NCBI RefSeq assembly: GCF_002776525.5
Contig: NC_045446.1
Span: 65,672,361 to 65,736,360, forward strand
Origin: Piliocolobus tephrosceles
Taxonomy: Eukaryota; Chordata; Mammalia; Primates; Cercopithecidae
DNA: 64,000 nucleotides
Reading direction: 5' to 3'
How positions within the stretch are numbered: the first letter of the stretch is position 1; every line of letters starts with the position of its first letter. Of this stretch, positions 1 through 11,590 are shown piece by piece. The notes under the pieces were generated by a model that worked only from the letters and a program-made list of their open reading frames with translations, did no database searches and was not told where the DNA came from. The position numbers and the translations under genes were made by a program.

Positions 1-969
1 GAAAGGCATGGGCTTGGATGCCCACTGCTGCCCTTCCCACCTCTGAAACTCCCCTACCCCACACCTCTCTAAGGAAAGAAGGGATTTATTACCCTGACCC
101 CATTTTACAAAACGGGCAGAAGCCATGCAAAATATAAGGGTGTCCTCAAGGCCCCCCAGCCAGCAACAAATCGAGGCAGCATGAGGGGTCCCCTGATATC
201 AGACTGCCCCTGGGGTGAGCTTCTTTAAGACACTTGGGGGGGTCCTGGCTCCCTTGTCAGTGGGAGAGAAGTTTCTCTTTGAGGCTTCTGGGTGAGAGAG
301 TGAGACACATTCTTCGTGGCATTTTTTTTTACAGAGTCCACTCGTTCAAAAGCTAAACAGCTGCAGGATTAATGCTGGAAGACCCCCTCTGCTTGCTGGC
401 GTGCCTTGGGAGCAGGAAGATAAAAGAACTCAAAGCAGGCCTGTTTATCCTTTTCTGTAGGAGATCTGGTCGCAAGCCGGGGAAGAGCTGGGCCTGTCAG
501 ACCAGCAGCTCACACTTCCTCCCCACCTGCCTGTTCGCCTTCCTCATGCCCTGAAAGCAGAATGTCACAGATGGAGAGACGGTGTGGGGCAGTGGGAAGT
601 GAGAGGCCTGTGGAGTCCACTGGTCCTGGGGTCTGCCTAAGCACTCCCCCTTGCCAGCTACCTTTGGAGAGGAGCTACTTCTCTCTCAGCTCGTCCAGTG
701 CTGACTTCACAGAGGTCAAAGTCAGCAACACGGGCACCACCTCCAGGAAGCCTTCCCTGACTCCCCTCCCCACCCAGCGCTGGGCAACCCCAGGCCCCTG
801 GCCTTCCCTGTCACATTCTGTGTTGTCACTGCTTCTGTGTCCTCCCGTCCCTAGCAGGCTGTTCATTCATTCATTCCACAGAGCAGCTGCCCTTTGCCTG
901 GGATTCACTCCAAACGCCTTTCCTGAGCACCTGTTTTCTCTAAGATCCTCTGTGAGGTGCTGGAGATAG

Positions 970-1145
970 AGATCATAACAGCTAACCTGCACTGAGTGCT
1001 TATAATGTGCTGGGTATTTTTTTTGAGTGCTTTACATGTATAATTCATTTCACCCTCACAACTCAATGATGAAGATGCTATAATTATCCCCGCTTTACAT
1101 ATGGGGAAACTAAAACCCAAAGAGGTTAAATCACTAGCCCAAGTC
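970..1145 (-). repeat. MIR SINE
   Basis: Shows the reverse-complement MIR pattern: a 'tgtgctgggt...gtgctttacatgtataattcattt' type stretch, then a tttacatatgggg-aaactaaa core and a 'cccaaagaggttaaatcactagcccaagtca' type end. It is heavily diverged, as expected for an ancient copy. Confidence 0.75.
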
Positions 1146-1719
1146 ATTTGGCCCTACCCTGTGCCACCAGCCACAGATACAGATGGGACTGGCCCCTGCC
1201 TCAGGAGCCTGCTTCTCACAATTTTGAAGTTTTGCACCTGTGTATTTCTTTGTCTAATGTTGTTTCCCCCACAGATCAGAATCTCCAACCGTGTTACATT
1301 TTGGTTGGATGCATGTGTGAGCAGCACCAAATAAACGCTGCTTCCCTTTAAGGAAGAACTCATACTCTCCGCCCAGCATGTGCTAGCTGGACACCAGACG
1401 GCTTCTCCCACCTGGGTCATTTCTTCTGCATAGGCCTGAGAAGAAAACCCAAGTCCCCAGGTATCCCAGTCCTGCCCCCTGCCCTGAACCTAGCTCGGGA
1501 CCCTTCTAGGCCAACAGCACCTGCTTACACACCAGTGTTCACACGGAAGGTGGTGGGAACTGTGTCCCTGCAAACCCCAGCTAAATCCCCCTAAGAGAAG
1601 GCCTCCCTGCCACCTGGCACACCCTCTGTCCTGCCATCTCTCACTGGACTCTTCCATCAGTTTCTTACTGAGTTGCCAAAGCCATTGAGGGGATGGGCAA
1701 GAGGACTCATGCTGATGGA

Positions 1720-1850
1720 GTACCCACCTGTGTGCCAGGCCTGGACAGGCACCCCACTTCCTTCATCTCATTTAATAACAGTTATTATCAGCCCCAATTT
1801 ACAGGAAAAAACAGAGGTGCAAAAGTTGAGCAAGCTGTCCACGGGGCAGC
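1720..1850 (-). repeat. MIR SINE fragment
   Basis: A 'tgtgccaggcctgg' segment is followed by 'catctcatttaataacag', 'ttattatcagccccaattt' and 'acaggaaaaaacagaggtgc', in the order of a reverse-oriented MIR core. Confidence 0.6.
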
Positions 1851-2794
1851 TCGCACTGCCTCCCCTGGCCCGGAGGGTGTGGTTCTGTGCCAGGCACACT
1901 TCCAGGCACTCAGAGGGAGGGGAGGATGGGGGGGTGGGGGGCACATAGAATCTAGTTTTGACAAGCCAGCAAGGGAAGCAGACCAAGCAGAACCCCAATC
2001 CACAGACCACAGTCAGTGTGCAGATGGCCATGAATCAGCAGCAGAGGAGGCTTGGATCCCACCTGCATGGGAGGAGTCCTGGAAGCTTATAGGAGGCAGC
2101 ATCTTTGGGCCTCTTTGAACTCCTTACTGCTCTTTCCCATGGTCACAGCAGGAGAAAGGGTAAGCCTTGGCCTACAAAGCTCTGGTGCCCAGTGTGTGTT
2201 TGCTACCACCCCAAAGGGGGCAAAGGGAGGAGAAGTTGGCTGCCCTGCCAGTGACCCCACCGTGGCCCGGCCAGCCTGCCTCCAGTCCCGCCAACCTGGC
2301 CTGGCCTGGCCCAGCCAGCTCCCAATCACAGGGTCTCCTCTGCCAACTAATGACCATGCTGCCTGCAGCTCAGGCCACCACCCTCCTTTGGGCGAGGCAG
2401 CTACCCACAGAGCCTACTGGCCCAGACAGTGGCCAGGCCAAAAATCACAGCTGCCCGTCACGCCACATCCTCTGGCCCTGGTGCTGTAGTCTCCTCCTCC
2501 TCCTTCCAGGGTCACAAAAGACACTGTAGAAAGCTGGAGCTACAGGGGAGCTCAGACCCCACCCTGCTCCCCATAGACATGGACACACAGGACCCCAGAG
2601 AGGGGCCCACTCACCCCAGCCAGCCAGCCAGCCTGCGCACAGCCTAGGGCCCAGGTCCTTCCTGGGTGCCATGCTCAGTCCAACACTGCCCTTCCATAGC
2701 CTTGAGAAAAAGCCTTGTCCAGGCTTTTTACATACAAAGTATGCTTTCGAGGTACTTGGGTGGAGGTGAGGAGACAGTACGTCTTCTAAGCACA

Positions 2795-3010
2795 GATTCA
2801 CAATTCAAACAGATGCAGCTTGGCTCCCTGCTCACCACCTTCAAGCTGTGTGACCTTGGGAAAGATAAGGTACCTCTCTGAGCCCGTTTCTAGGGGATAA
2901 CAGTAGCTACCTTGGGGAGTTTGGGTGAACAAGAGTGTCTATAAAGCATTTAGCACATTGTCTGGCTCATGGTAAGTACTCAAGAGTATCAGCTGTTGTT
3001 GATATCATCA
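2795..3010 (+). repeat. MIR SINE
   Basis: Forward MIR order is visible: 'gctgtgtgaccttgggaaag', 'acctctctgagccc', 'ggggataacagtagctacct', 'aaagcatttagcaca', 'tctggctcatggtaagtac'. About 215 bp, close to full length. Confidence 0.75.
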
Positions 3011-3589
3011 CTGTAGTATTGTGTGGATATATTTTACAAACTGCAAAATGTTATGGATGGTAGCTATTATTTTTTACTGTTACTGTTGAACATTAAAGAT
3101 TCAGAGGGGGCATGACCAGAGGGTTGGGTAATCCAGGAATGTTTCTGAGGGAATTTATGACCTGAGTCAGGTCTTGACAGGTGGGGAGATAAGTGGAGAA
3201 GAGGCAGAGATGGCGGTTGTGATGGGAGGAACAAGCAAAGGGGCTGCGATGGGGCCACATGTGGTGTGTTTAGGAGACAGTGTAGAGCAATGAGCCAGAG
3301 GGCCGGGCAGAGGCTACAGCGACCAAGGACCTGAATGCCATAACTAGGGCCTGGTCTTCATCTTACAGGCTGTAAGGAGCCACAGAGACTTCTAAATGGG
3401 GGCTCCATTAAGCTTTCTGAAATGTGAGTTCTGTCCAACATTCAAGGCCCTCTCCCATATGGGCATTCACCTCTCACTAACCCCACCAAGCCAGCCTCCT
3501 CACCCCAAGTTCTCCCCACCTCTTGGCTTACCACACTATCCCACCTGCCCCGCCACTAGCCCACCCATGGTTCACACTCATGATGAGGC

Positions 3590-3765
3590 ACCCCCTTGTT
3601 GAGTGCCTATAGTGCCGTGTGTTTCACACATGGGATCTCAAGATCATCCATAACAGCCTTGAGAAGTGGACATCACGACCCTCATTTCACAGAAGAGGAA
3701 ATGGAGGCCTGGTGGGATCATGTGTCTTGCCCATGCTCTCAGTGAGATGGTGGCACAGCCAGGAT
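3590..3765 (-). repeat. MIR SINE
   Basis: A 'gttgagtgcctatagtgcc' start, a 'ctcatttcacagaagaggaa' core and a 'ggatcatgtgtcttgccca' end match reverse-oriented MIR. Confidence 0.65.
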
Positions 3766-4524
3766 TCATTCTTGGAGGGATGTCAGGACCCCCCATCTCT
3801 ACAGCAAGTTGCCTCTAGCTCCTGCCCAGACAGCCACCTCCCTGACAAAGCCTTTCTGGTTACTCCAGTCCTCAAGGGCCTCCCCTCCACCCCCTTTCTG
3901 CCCTATACCCTCCCCCTTACTCCTCCCCTTCACCACCTCTCTGGAATCAGAGGCCCACTTGATCCTAGCTCAGCTAGCTTGGTTCCCAGTGTTGCCTATG
4001 GGACCATCTAGCCCCCAACAGGAGAGATAGGACATCATCAACCCCAGCTCTCTTCTGTTGGGGGCCAGATGATACTTTCTCCCTTTCCTATCCTGCCTGC
4101 CCCTCCATATCCAAGACTGCTAACAGCACAGACAGGAGCCCCCACCTCCTCTGGTAGGGTTCAGAAGCTTACTGAGCATACAGCTATTTCCCTGAGTGTG
4201 CCCCCAGCTGAGGGGATAATACATTATTCACTGCACCTAGGTGCCTAGGGAGGTCAGACAATGGACCTGAGGGAATGGACACCAGCTGCAGGCACCACAG
4301 CCCTGCCAGCAGGAAGCCAAGGGAGAAGGTAAGAATCCAGAGCCCCTTGCCAGTGTCCCCAAGCAGACTGATTCTAGAGGCTATGAGACTAGCAGCCTGA
4401 GCTGAGCAAAATCAGGTCTGTAAGCCTGCAACAATATCCTGCGTTCTAATCTAAAACAAGTCTGAGAATTTCCCTAGACTTCCTGGTCAAACTTCAAGCT
4501 TCCTTTTCTTCATAGGGATGGAAA

Positions 4525-4690
4525 CAGATATTTGGCCAGGCACTACATCTTTGTAGCTCATTTAATCCTCACAACAACCTGCTAAAGGAGGTATTCTAAT
4601 TTTATAGGCTCAGAGGGATGAAGTGATTTGCTCAGTGCCACTCAGCTAGTGGGAGACAGAGTAGACTCATGCCCACCTGGTCTGTCTGAT
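4525..4690 (-). repeat. MIR SINE
   Basis: A 'ggccaggcactacatcttt' start, 'ctcatttaatcctcacaac', 'attttataggctcagaggg' and 'gctcagtgccactcagctag' match a reverse-oriented MIR copy. Confidence 0.7.
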
Positions 4691-7089
4691 TCACCACTAT
4701 CTGGGGCTCACCAGTTACTGTGGCTCGAGGTTGCCGCTTAGCCCATCTGGGTAACTTCCAGGGCACCTGGTATGCAGTTGGCACTTAAACAGTTCTACAA
4801 GCAAACTCAAAGGCCCTGGGGAAGTGGTTTTACCTATCTGAGCTTCAGTTTCCCACACAAGACTGGGCCGTTAATAACTACCCCAGTCTTGGCAAGTACG
4901 ACATACCCCTTAGCACTTAACTGTCGGATGTGATGGCCCCACTAACTGAGCAGGTAACACACAGCCTGCCATAATCAATTTTAAGGTGGCACTAGGAACC
5001 ATGGATGCATCAGGAGGTCTCTAGTGACTCCGCAACCCTCTTCTGCTTCATTCCAGGTTCCAGGCTCTCTCCACATCATGAAAGGAGATCACAGGTGTGA
5101 AATTATTTCATCAAAGAGCTTTGTTTAGATGTAGAGATTATTGTGAGGGAGGATTTGAATCCCTGGATGGAGGTAGGAGGTAGAGGGAATCCCAAGCCCC
5201 TCAGTCACCTTTTCTTTTGGGTTCCTCTAACCTTTCCAACCCCAGGGATTGAGATTCAGACTTCCACTGACCTCTCACCATCCTCCTCCACCTTCCAGGG
5301 GCTTTCCAAGGAGGTTTCCCTTTGACTCCAGGGAGTTGGGCACATCTAGGGTTAACCAGTCCTAGCCAAGGCCACAGGGCCCAGACCAGGGCCAGATCTC
5401 CTCCCCTTCCCCACACAGAACAAGAGCCCACAGAGTCATGGCAAGGGCTCTTTCACAACACCCCTCTCCCTACATGCCTGGGGGGCAGCAGAAGCATCCC
5501 CTGCCTGAGAATCAAGACACCTGGGACTGTGCCCCAGCCCTGGGAGCCCCCAGCCTTGAGACCTTGAGCAGGTCCCTTCCTTCCTGGGCAGAGGTGTCCT
5601 GCAGGTTCCCCTACCCAGAAGAGAATTAGGTTGGACCTTCCATTTGGGCCAAAGGCTATGGGGTTGTGGGCACTCCTCAGGGCCCCTGCACCAACCACAC
5701 TGATTCTCACCACAGCCTCATACATGGTCGCCCAGATCTCACATCAGGGATAGGGAAAGCCCCAGCCACCTATCCGGAAGATCCTAACTGGGGAGGAGTG
5801 TGGATACTTTGAAGGATGCTCACGAAGGTTTTCTCAAGTCTACTTCTGGATCAAGGATTCACTGTCTTTAGAACCGGACAACTGACACTCCCTTCGGGTG
5901 GGCCTCAGTGTCTCCATTAGTAATGTGAGGGAGGTGAGCCACGTGAGCCACATCTCCAGCCACCCCAGAGGGGTCACATCTCCAGACCCTTACTTGGGGA
6001 TCTCTGCAGTGAATTCACCAACAGATAAGCACATCTCAGGATCTCCAGAGTGTCTTAGAGACCCTGGAGTCTGACACACAACGGCCAGGAGCTGCCGCTC
6101 TCACATCCTGGGCCCACAGGGAGAGCAGCTTTGGAACTAGGAAGCTTCCCACCTCTGCCCTCAACTCTGAGTCACCTTTCCTGGGGGGTGGCATGGCCAG
6201 GGAGCGGGAGGCAAGAAAAAGCCACTTCCTCAGCTTTAGGATCAGCGCTCAGGTGCTCTGCGTCTTCCCCTTCTATCCTCTCCCGCTTCCCCAGTCTCCT
6301 CCCCGCAGTGAAAGGAGACGATCACTCAGCCCCGTTAAGCCTCAGTTTCTCCATCTGCAAGCGCCGATAATAATACACAACACCTATTTCAGGAGTAGCA
6401 GTGAGCTTTAGGCGGGGCGTGGCGGGGCGCGGACCCGCACACAATGGGCGCTCAATAAGAGCCCGTTTTCCTTCTTTCCCCTCCCCTGCCCGCGCCCCCT
6501 CCCAGCCAGTTCCAGCCTCTGCTTGTTTCCCCCGAGATTCCCTCCGCTGGCCCCCGCGCTGCCGCGATGGGGTCGGGAACCGCTTCTGCCCCGCATCCGG
6601 GGCTCTCACCTGCAGCCTTGGCTCTCGCGGGCCGACGGGACAGAAGGGGACCCCTGTGTTATCTTCGGGACAGGCACTGAGCCCCTCGCCTGAGGCGGGA
6701 GGAAGGGGGCAGCCTGGGTTCGTGGCACCCGCCCGGCGGTTCGGTCCGACTGTCCTGCCTGCCTAGGACCCCTCACGGAGCGCACGACCCGGCCGGAGCT
6801 TCCTGGGCACTCGCGCTGTTCCAAGTCCGAAGCACTCGGGTGGAGGCAACTGAAGGTTGGGGTCTCGTGGAGCCAGAGGCTGGGGGCGTCCGGGGTCCCG
6901 TGCACCGGAGTCGAGATCCTGGGGCCACAATGCGCTAGCTCCGGAGTAGGGGCTCCGACCCTCACTGATGGAAAGGCGCGGAGCGACTCTGCAACCACGG
7001 ACCCGTACGGCCGGGTTAGGAGCGTGCCGCCCCGGCGCAGCGGGTCAGGGCCGGGGCTCCGCGCGTCCCGGCCGCACGCCCCGGACCGC

Positions 7090-7117
7090 GGGGCTGGGAC
7101 GGGCAGGGCAGGGCAGG
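7090..7117 (+). other. G-quadruplex motif in CpG island
   Basis: Six runs of at least three G separated by 2-nt loops (GGG-ct-GGG-ac-GGG-ca-GGG-ca-GGG-ca-GGG). This meets the usual pattern for an intramolecular G-quadruplex on the plus strand, which is the template strand for the presumed minus-strand gene. Confidence 0.6.
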
Positions 7118-7283
7118 GCAGTGCAGGCGCCGGCGGGGAGGTGCGGCGGCCGGAGCCCCGCGGGGAAGTCTTTCCAGGTCCCGGCTCGGCTCGCTGTGTA
7201 AAACGGGGCGGACCTCGGCGCCGCAGCCGACTCCCGAGCTCCCGACTGCGGCTCCACTTCCTCCTCTTCCCCTGCTCGCTCAC

Positions 7284-7430
7284 CGCTCGCTCAGCGCCGC
7301 TGCCACCTCCGCTGTCATCCCCGCCGCCCACCCCCACCGGAGCCGCAGCCCGATCTCAGCCCAGGCAGCGCCGCCCAGCGCCGGAGCGCCAGCCAGCGCG
7401 GCCCCGCCCGGACGGGGCGGAGTCAGCAGG
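7284..7430 (-). other. GDPD5: Candidate non-coding first exon of GDPD5
   Basis: The minus strand reads through GC-rich sequence into a strong donor (exon end 7,284, intron beginning GTGAGC). The transcription start is not resolvable, so the upstream limit is approximate. A short minus-strand frame beginning with ATG at 7,315 runs into the donor, but I see no reason to call it coding, because the GDPD5 start as known lies in a later exon. The donor at 6,610 could belong to an alternative first exon. Confidence 0.3.
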
Positions 7431-8172
7431 GACCCCGCCCCCGGCCGGCAGCGGGCAGGGGCGGGGCGCGCGCCCGTTCCCCTTCCCGGGCCCCGCGCAT
7501 GGGGCCGCAGGAGCCAATCCGAGGGTGGGAGCGGAGCGGCGCCTTGCGGAACGCGGACTCTACCTCGGAGAGGGCGGGGCGGACAATGGAGAGGTGCGGC
7601 TGCAAGAGGACAATGGCGGGGCTGGGGGTTCAGAAAGGGTCGAGTCGGGGAGGGTGTTGGTCTCGGGACCCGGATGGAGGGAGAGGCTAGAGGGCTGGCT
7701 TGTTTGGGACAGGGGCATGGGGACTGCTGTGCGAGGATTGCGGGGGTCACGGGGAAGCAGCAGGGGCCAGGGTAGGAAAAGAAGCCGGGGCAAGGCAAGG
7801 TGGAGGCGTGGGGGGATATCCGGGGTCAGGGATCCTAGGGACGCTGGAGCGAACCCTCCTGGGTGGTGGGATGCCGCCGACAGCTTGCTCCTGCCCAGCT
7901 TCTAGTGCTCGGCGCTCAGAGGTGAGAGTTGGTCTGGGAAGTGTTCAGATTTCAGGAAATGGTGAAAAACAAGTTTTTGGAAATAAGGAACAAATTTGTC
8001 TTCCACAAGCCTCCCTTCCCTGCGTCCATCCCCGGGGAGGAGAGCGTCGTGGTCAATTTTTAAAAATACGAACTCAAGAGGAGAGTTGGGTGAGGACACA
8101 CACTTCGAATCGTGATGCATCTGCAGTCTGCTCCCGCCCCATCCCACCCTGCACATTGGGTGCAAGAGTCGT

Positions 8173-8311
8173 CTTTATTTTATTTTATTTTATTTTATAT
8201 TTTATTTTATTTTATATTTTTTATTTTATTTTATTTTATTTTTTATTTTATTTTTTATTTTATATTTTATGTTATGTTATGTTATGTTATGTTATGTTAT
8301 GTTATGTTATT
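8173..8311. repeat. Compound TTTTA / ATGTT microsatellite
   Basis: About 90 bp of TTTTA-type units with interruptions, passing into about nine ATGTT units (8,263-8,311). It directly abuts the poly-T end of a minus-strand Alu, so it almost certainly grew from that Alu's A-tail. Confidence 0.9.
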
Positions 8312-8595
8312 TTGAGACAGGGTCCCGCTCTGTGGCCCAGGCTGGAGTGCAGTGGCACTATCACGGCTCACTGCAGCCTCGAACTTCCGGGCTCAGGAGA
8401 TCCTCCCACCTGTGCCTCCGGAGTAGCTGTGACTATAGGCGTGCACCACCACATCCGGCTAACTTTTTAATTTTTTTGTAGAGACAGAGTCTCACAATGT
8501 TTTCCAGGCTGGTCTCGATCTCCTGTGTTCCAGCGATCCCCCTGCCTCGGATTCCCAAAGTGCTGAGATTACAGGAGTGAGCCTGGTGCTTGGCC
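8312..8595 (-). repeat. Alu (old, J-type)
   Basis: Reverse-complement Alu from 'gagacagggtcccgctctg' to 'ggcc'. It is diverged, with 'cactgcagcctcgaacttcc' and other old-subfamily features. Confidence 0.85.
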
Positions 8596-8769
8596 ACGGA
8601 GCGGTCTTCAGTGTGTCTGCACAGGGACAGGCGCAGAGAAGGCCTTGGAGGGAATTGATGTATGAATGAAAGTTGAATGTGTGCCCCGGGGGAGTGGGGT
8701 AGGGGCCAAGTGAAAGCAGCTAACTGCCCTGGGGAGCTAAGGGATGTTGGTGGCACAGGACAGCCTCTT

Positions 8770-9000
8770 TGTAAGCCTCACACCAACCTTATGTTGTGAT
8801 AGGTACTCCATTTCACAGATGAGGACTCAGCACGGAGAGGCTAAGTGACATTCCCGAGACCACACAGCTGGCACAGAGTTCTATCCACCCATCACTATCA
8901 AATTCTAGGGTAAAGCTCTGTGACTTTAACAGATTACTCTCCCTCTCTGAGCCTCTGTTTCCTCATCTATAAAAGAAGAATAAAGGTGCTACCTGGCAGG
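8770..9000. repeat. Two MIR fragments, opposite orientations
   Basis: 8,770-8,890 reads as a reverse MIR ('catttcacagatgaggactc', 'cgagaccacacagctggca'). 8,905-9,000 reads forward ('ctctgagcctctgtttcctc', 'atctataaaagaagaataaa'). Confidence 0.6.
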
Positions 9001-9289
9001 GAACCAGGTGAGGGACTGGGCAGGCAGCAAGCTTCAGCGGGTGAAGCATGGGCATTCCCTGCAAAAGAAATGGCATCAGACTATGACTGAGAGACTGGTT
9101 GGAAGAACAAGGAAGAGGGCGAGCTGGAGGCTGAAGTTCAGGCTGCGGACTTGAGGGTGCCCTCTCTTCTCCAGGCCCAGGGATTGGGAGTAGGCAAGTT
9201 GGCTCCAGGAAGCTGGGACTGGTCTCTCCAGCCTGAGGGCTGGGAGAAGGCAGTTTTGCCTTTATCTGTTGAACTTGACGCTAAGAAAC

Positions 9290-9676
9290 CTTGTGGCCCT
9301 TCCCTCTGTCCAGAGCCTTCTCTGGCTCCCGATTGCCAGCATGACCAAGCCCTCCATCCCTAGCCTGGCATTCCAGCCCCTTTGTTATTGCTGTCTGCCT
9401 GCTGACCCCACCAACCTCATCTCCCTATTGCTTACTTCCCTCTCTGCTTGTGCCAGCTTCTCTCAGCTCCATCAGCAAGCAGGGTGCTTCCTGTCTCCAT
9501 GCAGTTGTCTCCTCAATGTGTTGCCCTGCTGTTCCCCTTCTCTCTGGAGTTACTTCCCATTTCTCTGCTGGGCTGAAAGTGGCCAAATGACCACCTGTTC
9601 TCTTCACTGCTGTATCCCTAGAGCCTAACACAGAGCCTGGCACATAGTAGGTGCCAAATAAATTGTTGAATAAATG
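9290..9676 (+). repeat. L2 LINE 3' end
   Basis: Ends in the typical L2 terminus: 'cactgctgtatccctagagc', then 'cctggcacatagtaggtgcc' and 'aaataaattgttgaataaatg'. The upstream CT-rich sequence fits the L2 3' UTR. Confidence 0.7.
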
Positions 9677-9745
9677 CCCCATCTCTCATGAGAGGTGGGA
9701 CATGAGATGTGTCATTTATTCAACAATTATTTACTTGGCACCTAC
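9647..9745. repeat. Head-to-head inverted repeat of L2-type ends
   Basis: The left arm (9,647-9,676) pairs with the right arm (9,713-9,745), with only a few bases of indel. The 36-nt loop itself contains the perfect 12-bp palindrome CTCTCATGAGAG (9,683-9,694). It looks like two L2-type 3' termini placed end to end. Confidence 0.8.
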
Positions 9746-11359
9746 TCCAAGATTTATCACCACCTCAGAGAAGCCTTCCTGAACTCCCCCAGGCTGCCTG
9801 CCTTTGATCTGGGCTCCCTCAGCTTGAAGGTTCTGTAATGATTGGTCCATGTCTGGTTTCCCTCCCACCCACCACCACCCAGCCTGGTACATGGCCTGCC
9901 CTTGTGAGATCTCAGCGCTGGGAGATGAATGAGGCTCTCAGAGAGTTCTCTGGCTGCCCCTGCTGCGAGAGCCTCCTCAGCCGGGTCAGATGAGCAGTAT
10001 GTCAGAATGAAAAGGAGCTTTTCAGAATAGACCCTCCATGACCTCTGAGGCGCTGGGGGTGTGTTGGGGGAGGCAAGCCCAAGGTCATCAGGAGGTGACC
10101 AGCAAACAGGTCTCAGACACCCACATTTGCCGTCTGGCCACTCTTCCAAAGGGAAGGGAGTCTTGTGAGCTGGGGAATCTGGCCTTTTGGTGGCAAATGA
10201 ATTCCATGAAGCACGACAGAGGTGGTCATGGTGGCTGGTCTGGGCGGTGGTCGAGGGCAAGGCTGCACGGAAACAGTCTTTTCTGCCTGATGCCCTACTG
10301 CTTCCAAGAACCTTCTACCTTCCTTACACAGAGGCAGCAGCTTCGGCTTCAGGCCCCAGGGCTGTTAAACACAGCTCCTCCCATTCTTATGGTAGATAGA
10401 CATTCACTTTCACACCTACGTTTATATTAGTAATTTTGCAGTTTTTCTTAGATAGGGCCACTGAATTGTATGAGGCTCCACACCCCTGGAGATCTACTTC
10501 CAACAAATCCTTACACTGCATACATATATGCAGGTCCTGTGTGAGGCACTGGCAGAGACGCTCTGCCCTCCTGCAGCTCCCTGTCTGGTGGGGTAGTTGG
10601 GCTCCATTGAGCTCATTGAGCCCTCAGAATGCTCCGTGCCTTCCTACTCCTCTGTCTCCATCCCTGCCAGCCTGGAGTCCTTTCCCTGTCTCTCCTTCCT
10701 GCATGTGTCCTGCTTGCCTAGTGGGGATTTTCTCCATCCTTCAAGGCCCTTCTCACAAGCTGATGCCTCTGAGAACCCTGCCCACTTCTCCCAGTTGCAA
10801 GCACAGCCTCTTCCTTTGGAGCCTGTGGCACTGAAGGCCCTTTGTGCCTCCTTGGAACTCTAATGCCTTTGGATCTGGGCTGCTGTTGATGAGTCAATTT
10901 TCCCACCAGATTATGAGCTTTTGGAGGGCAAGGGGTGGAGTCTGATTTCTCTCTGCCCCAGTCCCTCATTCACCGTTTCCTGAGTTGGACCAAGTCCTAT
11001 ACCAAACATTGGGTATCTAGGGGTGGGACAATCAGATGAGAACCTGCCCTCATCATCGAGGAGCCTCCAGTCCCAGAGCTGTCTGCATGGAAATGTGTAC
11101 CAAGTACTTTGTGAACAGAGGAGGCTGCCTGATTCAGCTGGAGGAGGGCAAGCTGGGCCAAGGGCAGCTTCACAGGGAGGGTGACGCTTGGGTATCTAAG
11201 AAGCAGAACTTGTCAAGATAAGGAGGGAAGCGTCTTCTAGGCAGAGGGAACATTGAGCGCAAAGGCATGAAAGTGGGAATGGGCAGGTGGGGGGTGAGAA
11301 GTTAGGTGCATTTAAGGCAACAGAAATGACAGAGGGAGGGAGAAGTGGGTTGCACAACA

Positions 11360-11590
11360 GAGCAGTTAGAGCACAGACTCTGGAGCCGCATGGCCTAGGT
11401 TCAAATCCTGACACTACCAAGTACTAGCTCTGTTGTTACTCGGTGCCTCATTTTCCTTATCTGTAGAGTGGGGATAATCCCAGTACTTACCTTGTAGGAT
11501 ATTTATGAGGATTAAGTGAGTTAATTTTCGTAAGAAACCTAGGGTAGTGCTGATGACACATATAAGTTCCCACTGAGTGTCAGGTAAATG
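11360..11590 (+). repeat. MIR SINE
   Basis: Forward MIR: 'actctggagccgcatggcct', 'gttcaaatcctgacactac', 'cctcattttccttatctgta', 'gtggggataatcccagtact', 'aggattaagtgagttaat'. Near full length. Confidence 0.75.

Larger units (their letters stand above)
1..6380. other. Non-coding region, probably first intron of GDPD5 (minus strand)
   Basis: No open frame here looks like a protein. The stretch holds several MIR fragments listed separately, G-rich tracts near 1,915-1,941, and otherwise unique GC-moderate sequence. The assignment to the GDPD5 intron is inferred only from the CpG island to the right and the known gene order around SERPINH1. No GDPD5 coding exon was recognised. Confidence 0.4.
6380..7790 (-). 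promoter_or_regulatory. GDPD5: CpG island, probable GDPD5 promoter
   Basis: Very GC- and CpG-rich sequence, densest at about 6,980-7,620, with repeated GC boxes (gggcggggc-type) and no TATA box that I recognise. On the minus strand there are two good splice donors, CAG|GTGAGA with exon end at 6,610 and GCG|GTGAGC with exon end at 7,284. The gene name rests on known synteny: GDPD5 is the divergent neighbour upstream of SERPINH1 in human, about 33-36 kb from the SERPINH1 start, and here the spacing is about 33 kb. GDPD5 encodes a membrane glycerophosphodiester phosphodiesterase. None of its coding sequence is seen here, so the gene assignment is inference. Confidence 0.55.

Noticed and set aside
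6606..7337. Minus-strand open frame of 243 residues in the left CpG island
   Set aside because: Composition-driven frame rich in Arg, Pro, Gly and Ser. It has no family resemblance and splice donors fall inside it. CpG islands commonly give such frames.
7024..7905. Plus-strand open frame of 293 residues
   Set aside because: Same island, Arg/Pro/Gly-rich, overlapping minus-strand frames of similar length and running out into unrelated sequence.
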